Source: Lentzea atacamensis
GTDB lineage: Bacteria; Actinomycetota; Actinomycetes; Mycobacteriales; Pseudonocardiaceae
NCBI RefSeq assembly: GCF_003269295.1
Contig: NZ_QLTT01000003.1
Location: forward strand, 62,001 to 126,000
Direction: 5' to 3'
DNA length: 64,000 bases
The notes beneath the pieces are model-generated. The model made no database searches and was not told the DNA's origin. It was given only the letters and a program-made list of their open reading frames with translations. Below are positions 24,599 to 33,564 of this stretch, one piece after another. The translations under genes and the position numbers were made by a program. Within the stretch, counting starts at the first letter, position 1. Each line of letters begins with the position of its first letter.

Positions 24599-26170
24599 AT
24601 GCATCGCAGGTTTCTGCTCGTCGGTCTCGCTCTCGCACTGGTGGCGGCGGGGATTTCTCCAGCCGCCGCAAGCGAGTCCGCCGAGACGACCGTCCGGCCT
24701 GTACGTTCGTGCGCCGATCTGGTGCGCTCGTACGACGTGCCGGACGCTCGCACACGTGTCGCCTCGGCCGTCGTGGTGCCCGCCACCGCAACAGATCCGG
24801 AGCACTGCGCCGTCAAGGGAACGATCGAGCCGAACATCGGCTTCGAGCTCAAGCTGCCCACCACGACCTACCGCGGCCGGTACCTGCAGTACGGGTGCGG
24901 CGGCTTCTGCGGCGCCGTCATGTTCTTCGGCCAGGTGTTCCCGGAGTGCGGTCCGGCCTTCGGTGACGCGGCCGTGGCGGCGACCGACGACGGCCACGAG
25001 GCCCCGCCGGAGTACGTGTTCGACACGAAGTGGGCCGCGAACAACCAGCAGGCCCGCGACGACTACTTCTTCCGCGCACCACACGCGTTGTCGAAGGTGT
25101 CGAAGCGGATCATCTCGGTGTTCTACGGCGCCGAGCCGCGCAAGTCGTACTTCAGCGGCTGTTCCAACGGCGGTCGCGAGGCACTCCTGCTGGCCCAGCG
25201 CTACCCGCACGACTTCGACGGCATCATCGCGGGGGCGCCGGCGTTCACCTACACCGGCCTGATCGGCTACCAGGCGTGGCTCGCCCGCAACGTGATCCCG
25301 CAGGACAAGATCGTCCTCTTGCACGGCGCGGTGATGAAGGCGTGCGACGGCCTGGACGGCCTGGTGGACGGGCAGCTCGAGGATCCCCGGTTGTGCAAGT
25401 TCGATCCGGGTTCGCTGGCAGGTCAGCTGACGCCGGACGAGATCGAACGCGCCCGGCGGCTCTACGCCGGACCGGCCGACCACGGCGTGCGTCTCTACCC
25501 CGGCGGTCAGGCCTACGGGTCGGAGCTGTCGTGGTCGTCCTGGATCCACCCGTCGCCCCAGTTCGGCGAGGCGATCGCCGCGGGTCTCGCGGACAACGCG
25601 TTGAAGCACCTCGTGTACCCGATCGGCAAGCCGCACTCGTCGCTCGCGACGTTCGAGTTCACCGTGCGCGAGTTCCGGCGGCTCGTACCGGAAACGGTGA
25701 AGGCGAACGCGATGTCACTGGACCTGCGCGAGTTCCGGCGGTCGGGCGGCAAGCTGATCATCTGGCACGGTGCGGGAGACCAGGCCATTCCGGTGGAGGG
25801 CACGCTCGACTACTGGCAGCGGCTGACCGGCGGCCGTACGCCGGACTGGGCGCGGCTGTTCGTCGTGCCGTCGATCTGGCACTGCCAGGGCGGCGACACC
25901 CTGACCGACTTCGACCCGTTCAAGGAGCTCGTCTCGTGGGTCGAGGGAGGCCAGGCGCCTCATCGCGTGGTCGCCTCGGGCCGTGACGCTGCGGGCAACG
26001 TCGTGCGCACACGCCCGGTGTTCCCGTATCCGTTGCGCGCCAAGTACGACGGCTCGGGATCGGTGGACGACGCGGCGAACTTCGTGGCGGCACCGGGCTT
26101 CGGCTTCTCCGACCGGATCAGGTGGGCCGGCGAGGATCTGTACCACCGGCCCGGACCCGTTGCGCCCTAA
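24599..26170 (+). CDS. Secreted tannase/feruloyl-esterase family hydrolase
   Basis: A 523-residue exported esterase likely to act on plant phenolic esters such as feruloyl or galloyl esters. A signal peptide covers about 1-25. The family's CS-D-HC catalytic arrangement is complete: Cys188-Ser189 in FSGCSNGGREALL, Asp394 in GAGDQAIP, and His428-Cys429 in IWHCQGG, so the disulfide tying Ser and His together is possible. Length suits the family. ATG 24599 follows AGGGGGA. Its stop overlaps that of the convergent prolyl aminopeptidase by 4 bp. Confidence 0.87.
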   Translation: MHRRFLLVGLALALVAAGISPAAASESAETTVRPVRSCADLVRSYDVPDARTRVASAVVVPATATDPEHCAVKGTIEPNIGFELKLPTTTYRGRYLQYGCGGFCGAVMFFGQVFPECGPAFGDAAVAATDDGHEAPPEYVFDTKWAANNQQARDDYFFRAPHALSKVSKRIISVFYGAEPRKSYFSGCSNGGREALLLAQRYPHDFDGIIAGAPAFTYTGLIGYQAWLARNVIPQDKIVLLHGAVMKACDGLDGLVDGQLEDPRLCKFDPGSLAGQLTPDEIERARRLYAGPADHGVRLYPGGQAYGSELSWSSWIHPSPQFGEAIAAGLADNALKHLVYPIGKPHSSLATFEFTVREFRRLVPETVKANAMSLDLREFRRSGGKLIIWHGAGDQAIPVEGTLDYWQRLTGGRTPDWARLFVVPSIWHCQGGDTLTDFDPFKELVSWVEGGQAPHRVVASGRDAAGNVVRTRPVFPYPLRAKYDGSGSVDDAANFVAAPGFGFSDRIRWAGEDLYHRPGPVAP

Positions 26171-27114
26171 CGGAACTTCTCGACGGCGGCGGTGATGGCC
26201 TGACTCATGCCGTTGCCGTCCTTCGCCTGGTGGCCCGCGTCGTTCAGAATCACGAGTTCGGCGTCGGGCCACCGCTTGGCGATCTCCCACGCGGTGGTGA
26301 GCGGTCCGCCGAAGTCGTTGCGGCCGTGGATGAGCACGCCCGGGATGCCGTTGAGCTGGTCCAGGTTGTCCATGATGTAGGTCGGCTCGAGGAAGCAGTC
26401 GTTGCCCCAGTAGTGCGTGACCGTCCTCGCGAGCCGGTACCGCACGACCGGGTCTTCGTACGGGGTGCCTTCGAAGTCGTTGTCGCCACCGGTGATGGTG
26501 GACAGGTCCCACTTGTTCCAGTCCCACGCGGCTTTCTCGCGCACCTGCGGGTCCGGGGAGTTGAGGAGCTTGTTGTAGGCGAGGGCCAGGTTGCCCTTCC
26601 GGTCTTCCTCGGGGACGCCGTTCTGGAAGGCTTCGAAGTGGTCCGGGAAGAACATGCCGAGGCCGCGGGTGATCCACTCGATTTCTTCCGGGCGGCCGGC
26701 GGTGACCGCTGGGATGACGATCTCGCTGACGCGGTCCGGGTGCTGGATGGCGTAGGCGAGGATGAGGGTGGAGCCCCAGGAGCCGCCTGCCAGCAGCCAC
26801 TTTTCGATGTTGAGGTGTTCTCGGAGCTTCTCGGCGTCGTTGATCAGGTGCTGGGTGGTGTTGTGCTCCATGCTGGTGGCCGGGTCGCTGACGGGCGGGG
26901 TGCTCTTGCCCGTGCCGCGCTGGTCCCAGAGGATCAGGTTCCAGTGGGACGGGTCGAAGTCCTGGCGCCAGCGGGGGTTGGAGCCGGAGCCCGGGCCGCC
27001 GTGGAAGACGACCGCGGGTTTGCCGTTCGGGTTGCCGCTTGCTTCCCAGTGGATCTGCTGGTCGTCGCCTACTTCGAGCATGCCTTGGGCGTAGGGCTCC
27101 ACCTGTGGGTACAT
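26167..27114 (-). CDS. pip: Prolyl aminopeptidase (proline iminopeptidase, S33)
   Basis: A 315-residue cytoplasmic alpha/beta hydrolase that removes N-terminal proline. It has the oxyanion motif HGGPGSGSN, WDQRGTGKS, the nucleophile motif GGSWGSTL (Ser near 112), a cap domain with WDWNKWDLSTITGG, LIHGRNDFGGPL (Asp) and NDAGHQAKDG (His). Length and motif order are as expected. The ATG lies 7 nt after TACCCT (27127-27122), so it is probably leaderless. Confidence 0.9.
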   Translation of the reverse strand: MYPQVEPYAQGMLEVGDDQQIHWEASGNPNGKPAVVFHGGPGSGSNPRWRQDFDPSHWNLILWDQRGTGKSTPPVSDPATSMEHNTTQHLINDAEKLREHLNIEKWLLAGGSWGSTLILAYAIQHPDRVSEIVIPAVTAGRPEEIEWITRGLGMFFPDHFEAFQNGVPEEDRKGNLALAYNKLLNSPDPQVREKAAWDWNKWDLSTITGGDNDFEGTPYEDPVVRYRLARTVTHYWGNDCFLEPTYIMDNLDQLNGIPGVLIHGRNDFGGPLTTAWEIAKRWPDAELVILNDAGHQAKDGNGMSQAITAAVEKFR

Positions 27115-27190
27115 GGTGGGGAGGGTATTGGGGTGCGGTGGGTGGTGCCGACCGGATTTCGGTGGCGCTGCGGCGGCCGCCGGTACGCCG

Positions 27191-27222
27191 ACACGCCCAC
27201 TGCGAAGGCGCGGTGGGCGTGT
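27191..27222 (-). terminator. Hairpin terminator downstream of the DUF305 lipoprotein gene
   Basis: ACACGCCCAC (27191-27200) and GTGGGCGTGT (27213-27222) form a perfect 10-bp stem with a 12-nt loop, 30 bp after the DUF305 stop and before the next promoter. Confidence 0.6.
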
Positions 27223-27251
27223 GCCTGGTGCGGATGAAGTTCGTCGGGGTG

Positions 27252-27797
27252 TCAGGCCTTCTTCTTCGCGGCGATCTGGTCGATGACCTCGGTCTGCGAC
27301 ACGATGATTTTGCCTGCGAGCGCCTTGGAGCCCACGTGCACGCCCTGGGCCTGGGCGTCCTTGGCCATGTCCACGCCGCTGCGGAGGTGGCGGGAGAGTG
27401 CGGCCAGGAAGAGGTCGTCGAACTGCTTGCCCTGGGCTGCCTTCAGGCCTTCGACGTCCTTGGCGGTCATCATGCCCGCCATCTTGTGGGTGGCTTCGGC
27501 GTCGTCGCCGGGGATCGGGATGTTCCAGGAGCGCAGGTAGGTGGACATCTGCTCGATCTCGCCGGCTTCGATTGTGGTGATCTTCTCGGCCACGTCGAGC
27601 ACGAACTGGTCTTTCGAGCGTTCCAGGGCCACCTTGGAGATGTCGATCGTCTGCCGGTGGTGGGGGATCATTCTCAACGAGAATGTCGCATCCGCCTTGT
27701 TGGCCGCCGGTTCGCCGGAGCTGGTAGCGCCGCCGACCGCCGAGCAGCCCGTCAGCGCTAGCAGTCCTAGCACGATGATGAGCAGACGCGCACGCAT
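27252..27797 (-). CDS. DUF305 lipoprotein
   Basis: A 181-residue exported lipoprotein. The lipobox is LTGCS (Cys18) after MRARLLIIVLGLLA. The DUF305 ferritin-like helical domain has MIPHHRQTIDISKVALE and ends near RSGVDMAKDAQ. Family members often bind copper or sit in metal-stress loci, but no function is established. A second DUF305 gene lies at 29.3 kb, on the other side of the LPMO gene, which is itself a copper enzyme. GGGAGG precedes the ATG closely. Confidence 0.85.
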   Translation of the reverse strand: MRARLLIIVLGLLALTGCSAVGGATSSGEPAANKADATFSLRMIPHHRQTIDISKVALERSKDQFVLDVAEKITTIEAGEIEQMSTYLRSWNIPIPGDDAEATHKMAGMMTAKDVEGLKAAQGKQFDDLFLAALSRHLRSGVDMAKDAQAQGVHVGSKALAGKIIVSQTEVIDQIAAKKKA

Positions 27798-27876
27798 GAA
27801 GCCTCCCGTCTTGGTGTTCCCTGACGAGGGATACGGGTGGCCGTTGTGTCCGGTTCAGTGAAACTTCCGGAGCCGG

Positions 27877-28359
27877 TCAGCTCAGCTCGTTGAGGGCTTT
27901 GACCACGCCGAACACCACGTCGGGGTGGCCCAGCGGGAGTGGCGCCGGGATGCGGTCGTCCGGGGCGTCGTGGGTGCGGACCACCACCTGGGCGAACGGT
28001 TCGTCGACCTCCACCTCCGGGTCGACCAGCAGGACCGAGCGGACCAGGTCCTCGTGGTGGCGGACCAGGTCGATCACCTCTGCGGCGATCGGGCCGCTGG
28101 TGACCACGTCCAGCACGGTGCGGGGGTCGTCGCGGTGCATGCTGAGGACCCTGTCCACTGTGGACTTCCATTCCGGGGCGGCAGGCACCCTGAGCCACAC
28201 GACGCGCATCCGGTCCGTCAGTTCTCGCCAGGTGGCGGGGATCTCGTCGTGCGAGGCTTCGCCGGCTGGATCGATCACGAGCACCGTTGCCGATCCGGCG
28301 GGGCCGTCGGCCACGACACCGGGGCCGGTCGCCCTGGCGGGCTGGTTCAAATCGCGCAT
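27877..28359 (-). CDS. Conserved hypothetical protein, hydrolase-like fragment
   Basis: A 160-residue protein I cannot assign. It alternates strands and helices in a Rossmann-like order: SATVLVIDPAG, MRVVWLRVPA, RTVLDVVTSGPIAAEVIDLV, VRSVLLVDPEVEV and FAQVVVRTHDAP. This resembles a reduced alpha/beta-hydrolase or response-regulator-like core. No catalytic Ser motif is visible. ATG 28359 (MRDLNQPARA) is chosen; upstream sequence in the same frame overlaps the LPMO promoter and reads as non-coding. The gap 28360-28496 shows nothing recognisable. Confidence 0.5.
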   Translation of the reverse strand: MRDLNQPARATGPGVVADGPAGSATVLVIDPAGEASHDEIPATWRELTDRMRVVWLRVPAAPEWKSTVDRVLSMHRDDPRTVLDVVTSGPIAAEVIDLVRHHEDLVRSVLLVDPEVEVDEPFAQVVVRTHDAPDDRIPAPLPLGHPDVVFGVVKALNELS

Positions 28360-28496
28360 GCCCGGGGCTACCCGTTCTGGCGGTGGTTTGCACTCAATAC
28401 CAGTGGCGTGATTGGTCCTGGGGCAGGCGGGCAGGACCACCTGTGAGCGTGGACTTGTTGACAGCCACCGATTCTTCGTCCGCTTCCGGTGACCGC

Positions 28497-28534
28497 TTGA
28501 CCACTTTCCGAACCCAGGTTTATGGTCTAGACCA
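28497..28534 (+). promoter_or_regulatory. LPMO promoter with DasR-type operator (dre)
   Basis: TTGACC (28497-28502), an 18-bp spacer and TATGGT (28521-28526) form a good promoter. The perfect palindrome TGGTCTAGACCA at 28523-28534 overlaps the -10 box. It matches the core of the DasR-responsive element known from Streptomyces, which links chitin and N-acetylglucosamine use to a GntR-family repressor. Bound repressor would block transcription of the chitin-type LPMO downstream. Confidence 0.85.
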
Positions 28535-28615
28535 CACCGAAACTGGATCGGCGAGCGATCTAGGTGCTCCCGGTTCCCTCCCCCTGCCATGGGAACGATC
28601 CAAGGAGTTCGGACG

Positions 28616-29332
28616 ATGAAACTCACCCGAAAAGCGGCGCTCGTCATGGCCGCGGTCCCTGCAATTGTGTTCATCACGCCGGTCGGTTCGGCGAGTGCGC
28701 ACGGCTACGTGTCCTCGCCTCCCAGCCGGCAGGCGCAGTGTGCGTCGGGCGCGGTGCAGAACTGCGGTGGTCCCCAGTGGGAGCCGCAGAGCGCTGAAGG
28801 CAACAAGGGCCTGGTGACCTGCAGCGGCGAGGATCGCCAGGACTTCGCCGTGCTCAACGACGACAGCAAGCCGTGGCAGGTGACCAACACCGGCACCACC
28901 CTGACGATGACCTGGACGTTCACCGCCCGGCACCGCACGCGTGACTACGAGTACTACATCGGCAACACCCGCGTGCACTACGTCGACGGAGGAAGCGCGG
29001 CGCCGGTCGACCCGGTTCGGCACACCATCAACCTGAGCGGGTTCTCCGGCCGCCAGAAGCTCCGTGCGGTCTGGAACATCGCCGACACGGTGAAGGCGTT
29101 CTACTCCTGCGTCGACCTCAACATCGGCGGGACAGGCGGCAACCCGACCCCGCCGCCGACCACGACCAACCCCACGCCACCGCCTGTTGGCGGCACCTGG
29201 GCGGCGAACACGTACTACGCGGTCGGCGCGGCGGTGACCTACGGCGGGTCCTCGTACCGGTGCCGGCAGGCGCACACCTCGCTGACCGGCTGGGAGCCGC
29301 CGAACGCGGCCTCGTTGTGGGAGAAGATCTGA
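28616..29332 (+). CDS. AA10 lytic polysaccharide monooxygenase with CBM5/12 domain
   Basis: A 238-residue secreted copper enzyme that oxidatively cleaves chitin or cellulose. The signal peptide ends at SASA28, leaving His29 (HGYVSSPPSR) as the first mature residue of the copper histidine brace; His106 (TARHRTRDYEYYIG) is the second ligand, and AFYSC near 161-165 supplies the axial aromatic. A Pro/Thr linker (about 175-190) leads to a C-terminal CBM5/12-type module (WAANTYYAVGAAVTYGGSSY, WEPPNAASLWEKI). AAGGAG precedes the ATG. The upstream DasR-type operator and the CBM favour chitin as substrate. Confidence 0.95.
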   Translation: MKLTRKAALVMAAVPAIVFITPVGSASAHGYVSSPPSRQAQCASGAVQNCGGPQWEPQSAEGNKGLVTCSGEDRQDFAVLNDDSKPWQVTNTGTTLTMTWTFTARHRTRDYEYYIGNTRVHYVDGGSAAPVDPVRHTINLSGFSGRQKLRAVWNIADTVKAFYSCVDLNIGGTGGNPTPPPTTTNPTPPPVGGTWAANTYYAVGAAVTYGGSSYRCRQAHTSLTGWEPPNAASLWEKI

Positions 29333-29336
29333 TCCG

Positions 29337-29936
29337 ATGAGGCGCCTGGTGATCGTGGTCGCGGTCCTGGCGCTGGCGGGGTGCGGTGGAGAGGCGATCG
29401 TGCCGGGAGGCCAGTCCGCCCACGGCGGGCACGACGCTGCCTCCACCGCACCACCCGCTCCCGCCGCCAGCGCGAGGTTCAACGACGCGGACGTGATGTT
29501 CGCTCAGATGATGGTCGACCACCTGCAGCTCGGCATCAGCCTCTCGCAGCTGGCGCTGGCGAAGGCCACCAAGCAGGAGGCGAAGGACCTCGCGGGCGTG
29601 ATCGACACGACCCAGCGGGAGGAGCTCGCCATGCTCAAGTCCTGGTTGAAGCTCTGGGGCAAACCGGAGGGTGGCGGTGCGAACCTGCACGCGGCTCACG
29701 GTGGCCAGCCGTTGCTCGACGACAAGGTCATCAACGACACCAAGGAGAAGAGCGGAGCCGAGTTCGACCTCACGTTCCTCAACCTGATGGCCGGGCACCA
29801 GGGTGCCGCCGTGGAGATGGCCCTCACGGAGAAGAAAGAGGGTTCCAACCCGGAGACCATGGCCTACGCCGAGCGCGTGGCCAGCACCCGGCAGGGCCAG
29901 ATCGCGCAGATGCTGAAGGTCATCAGCGAACAGTAG
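29337..29936 (+). CDS. DUF305 lipoprotein
   Basis: A 199-residue lipoprotein starting 4 bp after the LPMO stop, so it is probably in the same transcript. The lipobox is LAGCG (Cys16). An Ala/Pro-rich linker precedes the DUF305 helices: MFAQMMVDHLQLGISLSQLA and FLNLMAGHQGAAVEMALTE. It has an extra His-rich stretch (SAHGGHDAA, LHAAHGGQ) that could bind metal. The usual MxxHH of DUF305 is MMVDH here. A copper-handling role beside the copper-dependent LPMO is an inference from position and the histidines. Confidence 0.83.
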   Translation: MRRLVIVVAVLALAGCGGEAIVPGGQSAHGGHDAASTAPPAPAASARFNDADVMFAQMMVDHLQLGISLSQLALAKATKQEAKDLAGVIDTTQREELAMLKSWLKLWGKPEGGGANLHAAHGGQPLLDDKVINDTKEKSGAEFDLTFLNLMAGHQGAAVEMALTEKKEGSNPETMAYAERVASTRQGQIAQMLKVISEQ

Positions 29937-29971
29937 GCGTTTGGTCAGCGGCCCGGCGTTCCCTTCCCGGC

Positions 29972-30994
29972 ATGGACGTTTTGATCTCGGGAGCGGGCAT
30001 CGCGGGGCCCGCACTCGCTCACTGGTTGTCGCGTTTCGGCTTCTCTCCCACGGTCGTGGAACGGGCGCCGTCGCTGCGTGCCGGCGGCCAGGCCGTGGAC
30101 TTCCGCGGCGAGGCCCACCTGTCCGTGCTCAAACGGATGGGAGTGCTCGACGCGGTGACGGCTGCGAGCGTTTCGTTGCCGGACATGGTGTTCCGCGACC
30201 CCTCCGGACGTGAGCGGTGCCGGTTGCCCGCGTCCTTCACCGGTGGCGAAGTGGAGATCCGGCGCGGTGACCTGTCACGGCTGCTGTACGAGGCGAGCGT
30301 CTCCGATGCCGAATACGTGTTCGGCGACTGGATCGCCTCCCTGCACGACGATGGTGCAGGCGTCGACGTGACGTTCGCGCACGGACGGTCGCGGCGGTTC
30401 GACTTCGTCATCGGTGCGGACGGCATGCGCTCCGGCGTGCGGCGGCTGGTCTTTCCCGAGTACCGGCCGAAGTTCCACGGCTACTACTTCGCCATCTGGG
30501 ACGCCGACGGCGACGACCGCGACATGACGTGCGCGCCAGGCGTGCTCACCGCGCCCGGCTGGCTGATGTTCAAGTCGTCGATACCGCCGGAGCTGATGCC
30601 GGACGCGCTGGTGGCGCCGGGTGTCTACTTCGACTCGATCAGCCAGGTGCGGATGCCGAAGGTCAGCTCGGGACGGGTCACGTTGATCGGTGACGCCGGG
30701 TACGGATCGACGCTGGGCGGCATGGGCACCGGGCTCGCGGTCGTCTCCGCCTACGTGCTGGCGGGGGAGATGGCCGCTGGAGGCGATGCCTTCGCCAGGT
30801 ACGAGGCCCTGATCGGCCCGTACGCGCGGGGCTGCCAGGGCAATCCTGGACCGTTCCTCGCACCCGCGACCAGGCTCGGGATGTGGGTGCGGGACCGGAT
30901 GTTCGGCTTCCTGCCGAAGGCGCCGCTGTTCGCCAGGATCGACCTCCAGCGGGCGAGCGCGATCAAGCTTCCCGACTACGCGCCAGTTCGCTGA
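29972..30994 (+). CDS. FAD-dependent monooxygenase (PHBH/TetX-like)
   Basis: A 340-residue flavoprotein hydroxylase. The dinucleotide-binding motif is ISGAGIAGPALAHWL (6-20), with VVERAP at the end of strand 2. The FAD ribityl motif is VTLIGDAGYGSTLGGMGTGL. The middle part (RRFDFVIGADGMRSGVR) matches the group A monooxygenase DG motif. It is somewhat shorter than typical members (about 380-400). The substrate is unknown; relatives modify aromatic antibiotics. Its 3' end overlaps the convergent SARP gene by 32 bp. Confidence 0.85.
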   Translation: MDVLISGAGIAGPALAHWLSRFGFSPTVVERAPSLRAGGQAVDFRGEAHLSVLKRMGVLDAVTAASVSLPDMVFRDPSGRERCRLPASFTGGEVEIRRGDLSRLLYEASVSDAEYVFGDWIASLHDDGAGVDVTFAHGRSRRFDFVIGADGMRSGVRRLVFPEYRPKFHGYYFAIWDADGDDRDMTCAPGVLTAPGWLMFKSSIPPELMPDALVAPGVYFDSISQVRMPKVSSGRVTLIGDAGYGSTLGGMGTGLAVVSAYVLAGEMAAGGDAFARYEALIGPYARGCQGNPGPFLAPATRLGMWVRDRMFGFLPKAPLFARIDLQRASAIKLPDYAPVR

Positions 30995-33560
30995 GCGCGT
31001 CCTCGACCTGTTGCTTGGCCGCGTTGTGCATCCAGCCGAACCCCAGCTCCTGCTGGGCTTCCCGCAACAGCTGCTCCGCCCTGGCCGGATCGCCCCTGTG
31101 CTGGGCGATCTTGGCCAGGCCGGTGTTCGCGAGCGCCCTGGTCGCGGCCAGGCCGGCCTGCGTCGCCATCTCCAACGCCAGCAGGTAGTCGCGCTCGGCC
31201 TCGTCCTGGTCGAGGTCGAGCAACCGGTCCGCGCGCCGCCCGCGCAGCTCGGCGAGCTCCTCCACGGCGCCCAGCTCCTCGACGGCCCGCAGTGCCTCGT
31301 CGGTGAGGGCCAGTGCCTCGTGCGGGTCTTCGGTGAGGTTGGCCAGCACGTCCAGAACCTGGGCGGAACCCCAGCGTTCACCCAGGTCGTGGAACTGCCG
31401 CAGTGCCTCGCGGGACTTCTCGATCGCCGCCGCCCGGTCGCCGTCCGCGGTCCAGCTCAGGTAGGCGCTGCTGAAGCCCAGCAGACCCTTGATCCACGGG
31501 TCCTCACTGCTCTCCACCTCGTCGTGCAGCCGGATCCGCGGGGTGCTGGGGTCCGGCGGGCCGGCGAGCATGGCCCACGCGATGAGCACGAACGGTTGCT
31601 TGATCGGGCCGCTCAGTTCCCGCAGCTTGACCTGAACCCGCTCTGGCGCAGCCAGCGCCAGCAGAATCGCATACTCCTCTGTGGACTCCTCTGGCACTCG
31701 CGCGAGGAGTTTTTCCGCCAGGCCTTGGACTTCCGTTCGGCTGCCCTTCACGTACCAGTACCACGACAGCTCACGCACCAGTTGCAGAGCCAAAGCAGGA
31801 TCGTGGTCGGTGGCCCACTCGACGGCCTGCATCAGGTTCGCGTGCTCGGCGGTGAGCCGCGCGAACCACTGCACCTGGTTCCGCAGGCGCAGCTCGGGAT
31901 CCGCGCGGCGGGCCAGCGCGTGGAAGTAGGCGGCGTGCTCGGCGTCGACGCGCTTGTGCTGCGAGCAGAACTCGCGGATGGTCACCAGCATGCGGTAGCG
32001 GCCGTCGCTCGCCTCCACCAAAGACTTGTCCACCAACGCTTCCAGCACCTCGATGTCGTGCCGGCAGACCTGCTCGACGGCTTCCAGCGTCGCGCCGCCG
32101 CTGAACGTGGCGAGCGACGCGGCGAGATCGCGTTCGTCCGCGTCGAGCAGGTCCCAGCTCCACTCGACGACGGCGCGCAAGGTCTGGTGGCGGGGTGCGG
32201 CGGCGCGATTTCCCTTGATGAGCAAGCGGAAGCGGTCGCTCAGCCGGGAGGAGATCTCCTCCGTCGTCAACGTCCGGGTGCGAGCCGCGGCGAGCTCGAT
32301 CGCCAGCGGCAGGCCGTCGAGCTCGCGGCAGATGTCGACGGTGTGCCGGTCCTGCACGAACGCCGGGTTCACCAGGCGGGCGCGGTCGGTGAACAAGGCC
32401 ACGCTCTGCTCGGGCTTCAGCGCAGGCACCGGGCACAGCGTCTCGCCGGTGATGCCCAGCGGTTCGCGGCTCGTGGCCAGGACGCGCAACGAAGGACACG
32501 TGCTGAGCAGGTGCTGCGCGAGCCGCGCGGCCTCGGCGATCACGTGCTCGCAGTTGTCCAGGATCAGCAGGGCCTCGCGGTCGCGCAACGCCAGCGTGAG
32601 CCGGTCCTCCGGCGCGAGCACGGTTTCCTTGAGCCCCAACGCCTGCAGCGTCGCCGCCGGCACGTCCTTCGCCGGTGCCAGATCGACGAAGATCGCGCCA
32701 GGACCGGCGGCCTGCAGGGCGAGCCGGGTCTTGCCGGCACCGCCCGGGCCGGTCAGCGTGATCAGCCGCGACGTCAGCGACGCGATCCGCCGCAGTTCCT
32801 CCTCCCTGCCGATGAAGCTGGTGAGCTGCGCCGGCAGCTCGCGGTGCGTCTGGCCGCGCAGGATCTGCAGGTGAATCGCACGCAGCTCGTGCGACGGATC
32901 GGTGCCCAGCTCCTCCGCCAGCAACGACCGCGCGTCCTCGTACGCCTGCAACGCTTCGGCCTGACGCCCCTGCTGGTTCAGCGCCTGCATCAGGTAACCG
33001 CGCAGCCGCTCGTCCAACGGGTGCTGCCGCACCAATGAGGAGATCTCCTGCACGTCGGCCTTGCCGAGCCGGATCCGCGCGGCGATCAGCGCACTGGTTG
33101 CCGCCGACCGCTGCTGCTCGAGCCGGGTCACGTGGTCAGGGGCGTCGACGTCGGCGAGCGCAGGACCGCGCCACAGCCCGAGTGCCTCGGCCAGCAGGGA
33201 TTCCGCCACCTGCGGATCACCCTGCTCCAACGCCTGCCGCCCGTCCGCGGCGAGTGCGGCGAACCTGTGCGCGTCCACCTGGTCCGGTGCCAGGACCAGC
33301 CGGTACCCGGCCGGGTGGAACTCGATCAGCGACGCGTCCCCGAGCGCCCGGCGCAGCCGCGACACCTGGCCCTGCAACGCGTTGGCGGCATCCGACGGCG
33401 GCTCGGCACCGTAGAGCTCGTCGACCAGCCGGTCGAGCGGGACGATCTCGCCTGCCCGCATGGCCAGCAGCGCGAGCAGGGTGCGCGGCCGCGGCCCACC
33501 CACCGCGACCTTGCCGTCCGGGGAGTGCGCTTCAACTGGGCCGAGAATGCCGACGTGCAC
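30963..33560 (-). CDS. SARP/BTAD regulator with NB-ARC ATPase and TPR domains
   Basis: An 865-residue regulator. The N-terminal winged helix (VGILGPVEAH, RPRTLLALLAMRAGEIVPLD, ALQGQVSRLRRAL) is followed by a BTAD domain ending GTDPSHELRAIHLQIL. The ATPase has Walker A TGPGGAGKTRLAL near 268, Walker B REALLILDNCEHV and LPLAIELAAARTR. A winged helix and degenerate TPRs complete it. This NCEH-type ATPase differs from the other SARP in the window. GTG 33560 lies 6 nt after TACGCT (33572-33567), a leaderless start. Its promoter lies inside the 3' end of the AraC gene, so they can be expressed separately. Confidence 0.87.
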   Translation of the reverse strand: MHVGILGPVEAHSPDGKVAVGGPRPRTLLALLAMRAGEIVPLDRLVDELYGAEPPSDAANALQGQVSRLRRALGDASLIEFHPAGYRLVLAPDQVDAHRFAALAADGRQALEQGDPQVAESLLAEALGLWRGPALADVDAPDHVTRLEQQRSAATSALIAARIRLGKADVQEISSLVRQHPLDERLRGYLMQALNQQGRQAEALQAYEDARSLLAEELGTDPSHELRAIHLQILRGQTHRELPAQLTSFIGREEELRRIASLTSRLITLTGPGGAGKTRLALQAAGPGAIFVDLAPAKDVPAATLQALGLKETVLAPEDRLTLALRDREALLILDNCEHVIAEAARLAQHLLSTCPSLRVLATSREPLGITGETLCPVPALKPEQSVALFTDRARLVNPAFVQDRHTVDICRELDGLPLAIELAAARTRTLTTEEISSRLSDRFRLLIKGNRAAAPRHQTLRAVVEWSWDLLDADERDLAASLATFSGGATLEAVEQVCRHDIEVLEALVDKSLVEASDGRYRMLVTIREFCSQHKRVDAEHAAYFHALARRADPELRLRNQVQWFARLTAEHANLMQAVEWATDHDPALALQLVRELSWYWYVKGSRTEVQGLAEKLLARVPEESTEEYAILLALAAPERVQVKLRELSGPIKQPFVLIAWAMLAGPPDPSTPRIRLHDEVESSEDPWIKGLLGFSSAYLSWTADGDRAAAIEKSREALRQFHDLGERWGSAQVLDVLANLTEDPHEALALTDEALRAVEELGAVEELAELRGRRADRLLDLDQDEAERDYLLALEMATQAGLAATRALANTGLAKIAQHRGDPARAEQLLREAQQELGFGWMHNAAKQQVEDALSELARSREA

Positions 33561-33564
33561 GGTG

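Noticed and set aside
22819-24864. A 681-codon minus-strand frame across the permease
   Set aside because: Antisense of the APC permease; His/Arg/Asp-rich run without domain motifs.
28142-28175. GTCCACTGTGGAC palindrome as an operator
   Set aside because: Similar GTCCAC/GTGGAC and TCCACAGTGGAT strings recur inside coding regions (for example near 50489) and reflect common codon pairs in this genome; this one is inside a gene.
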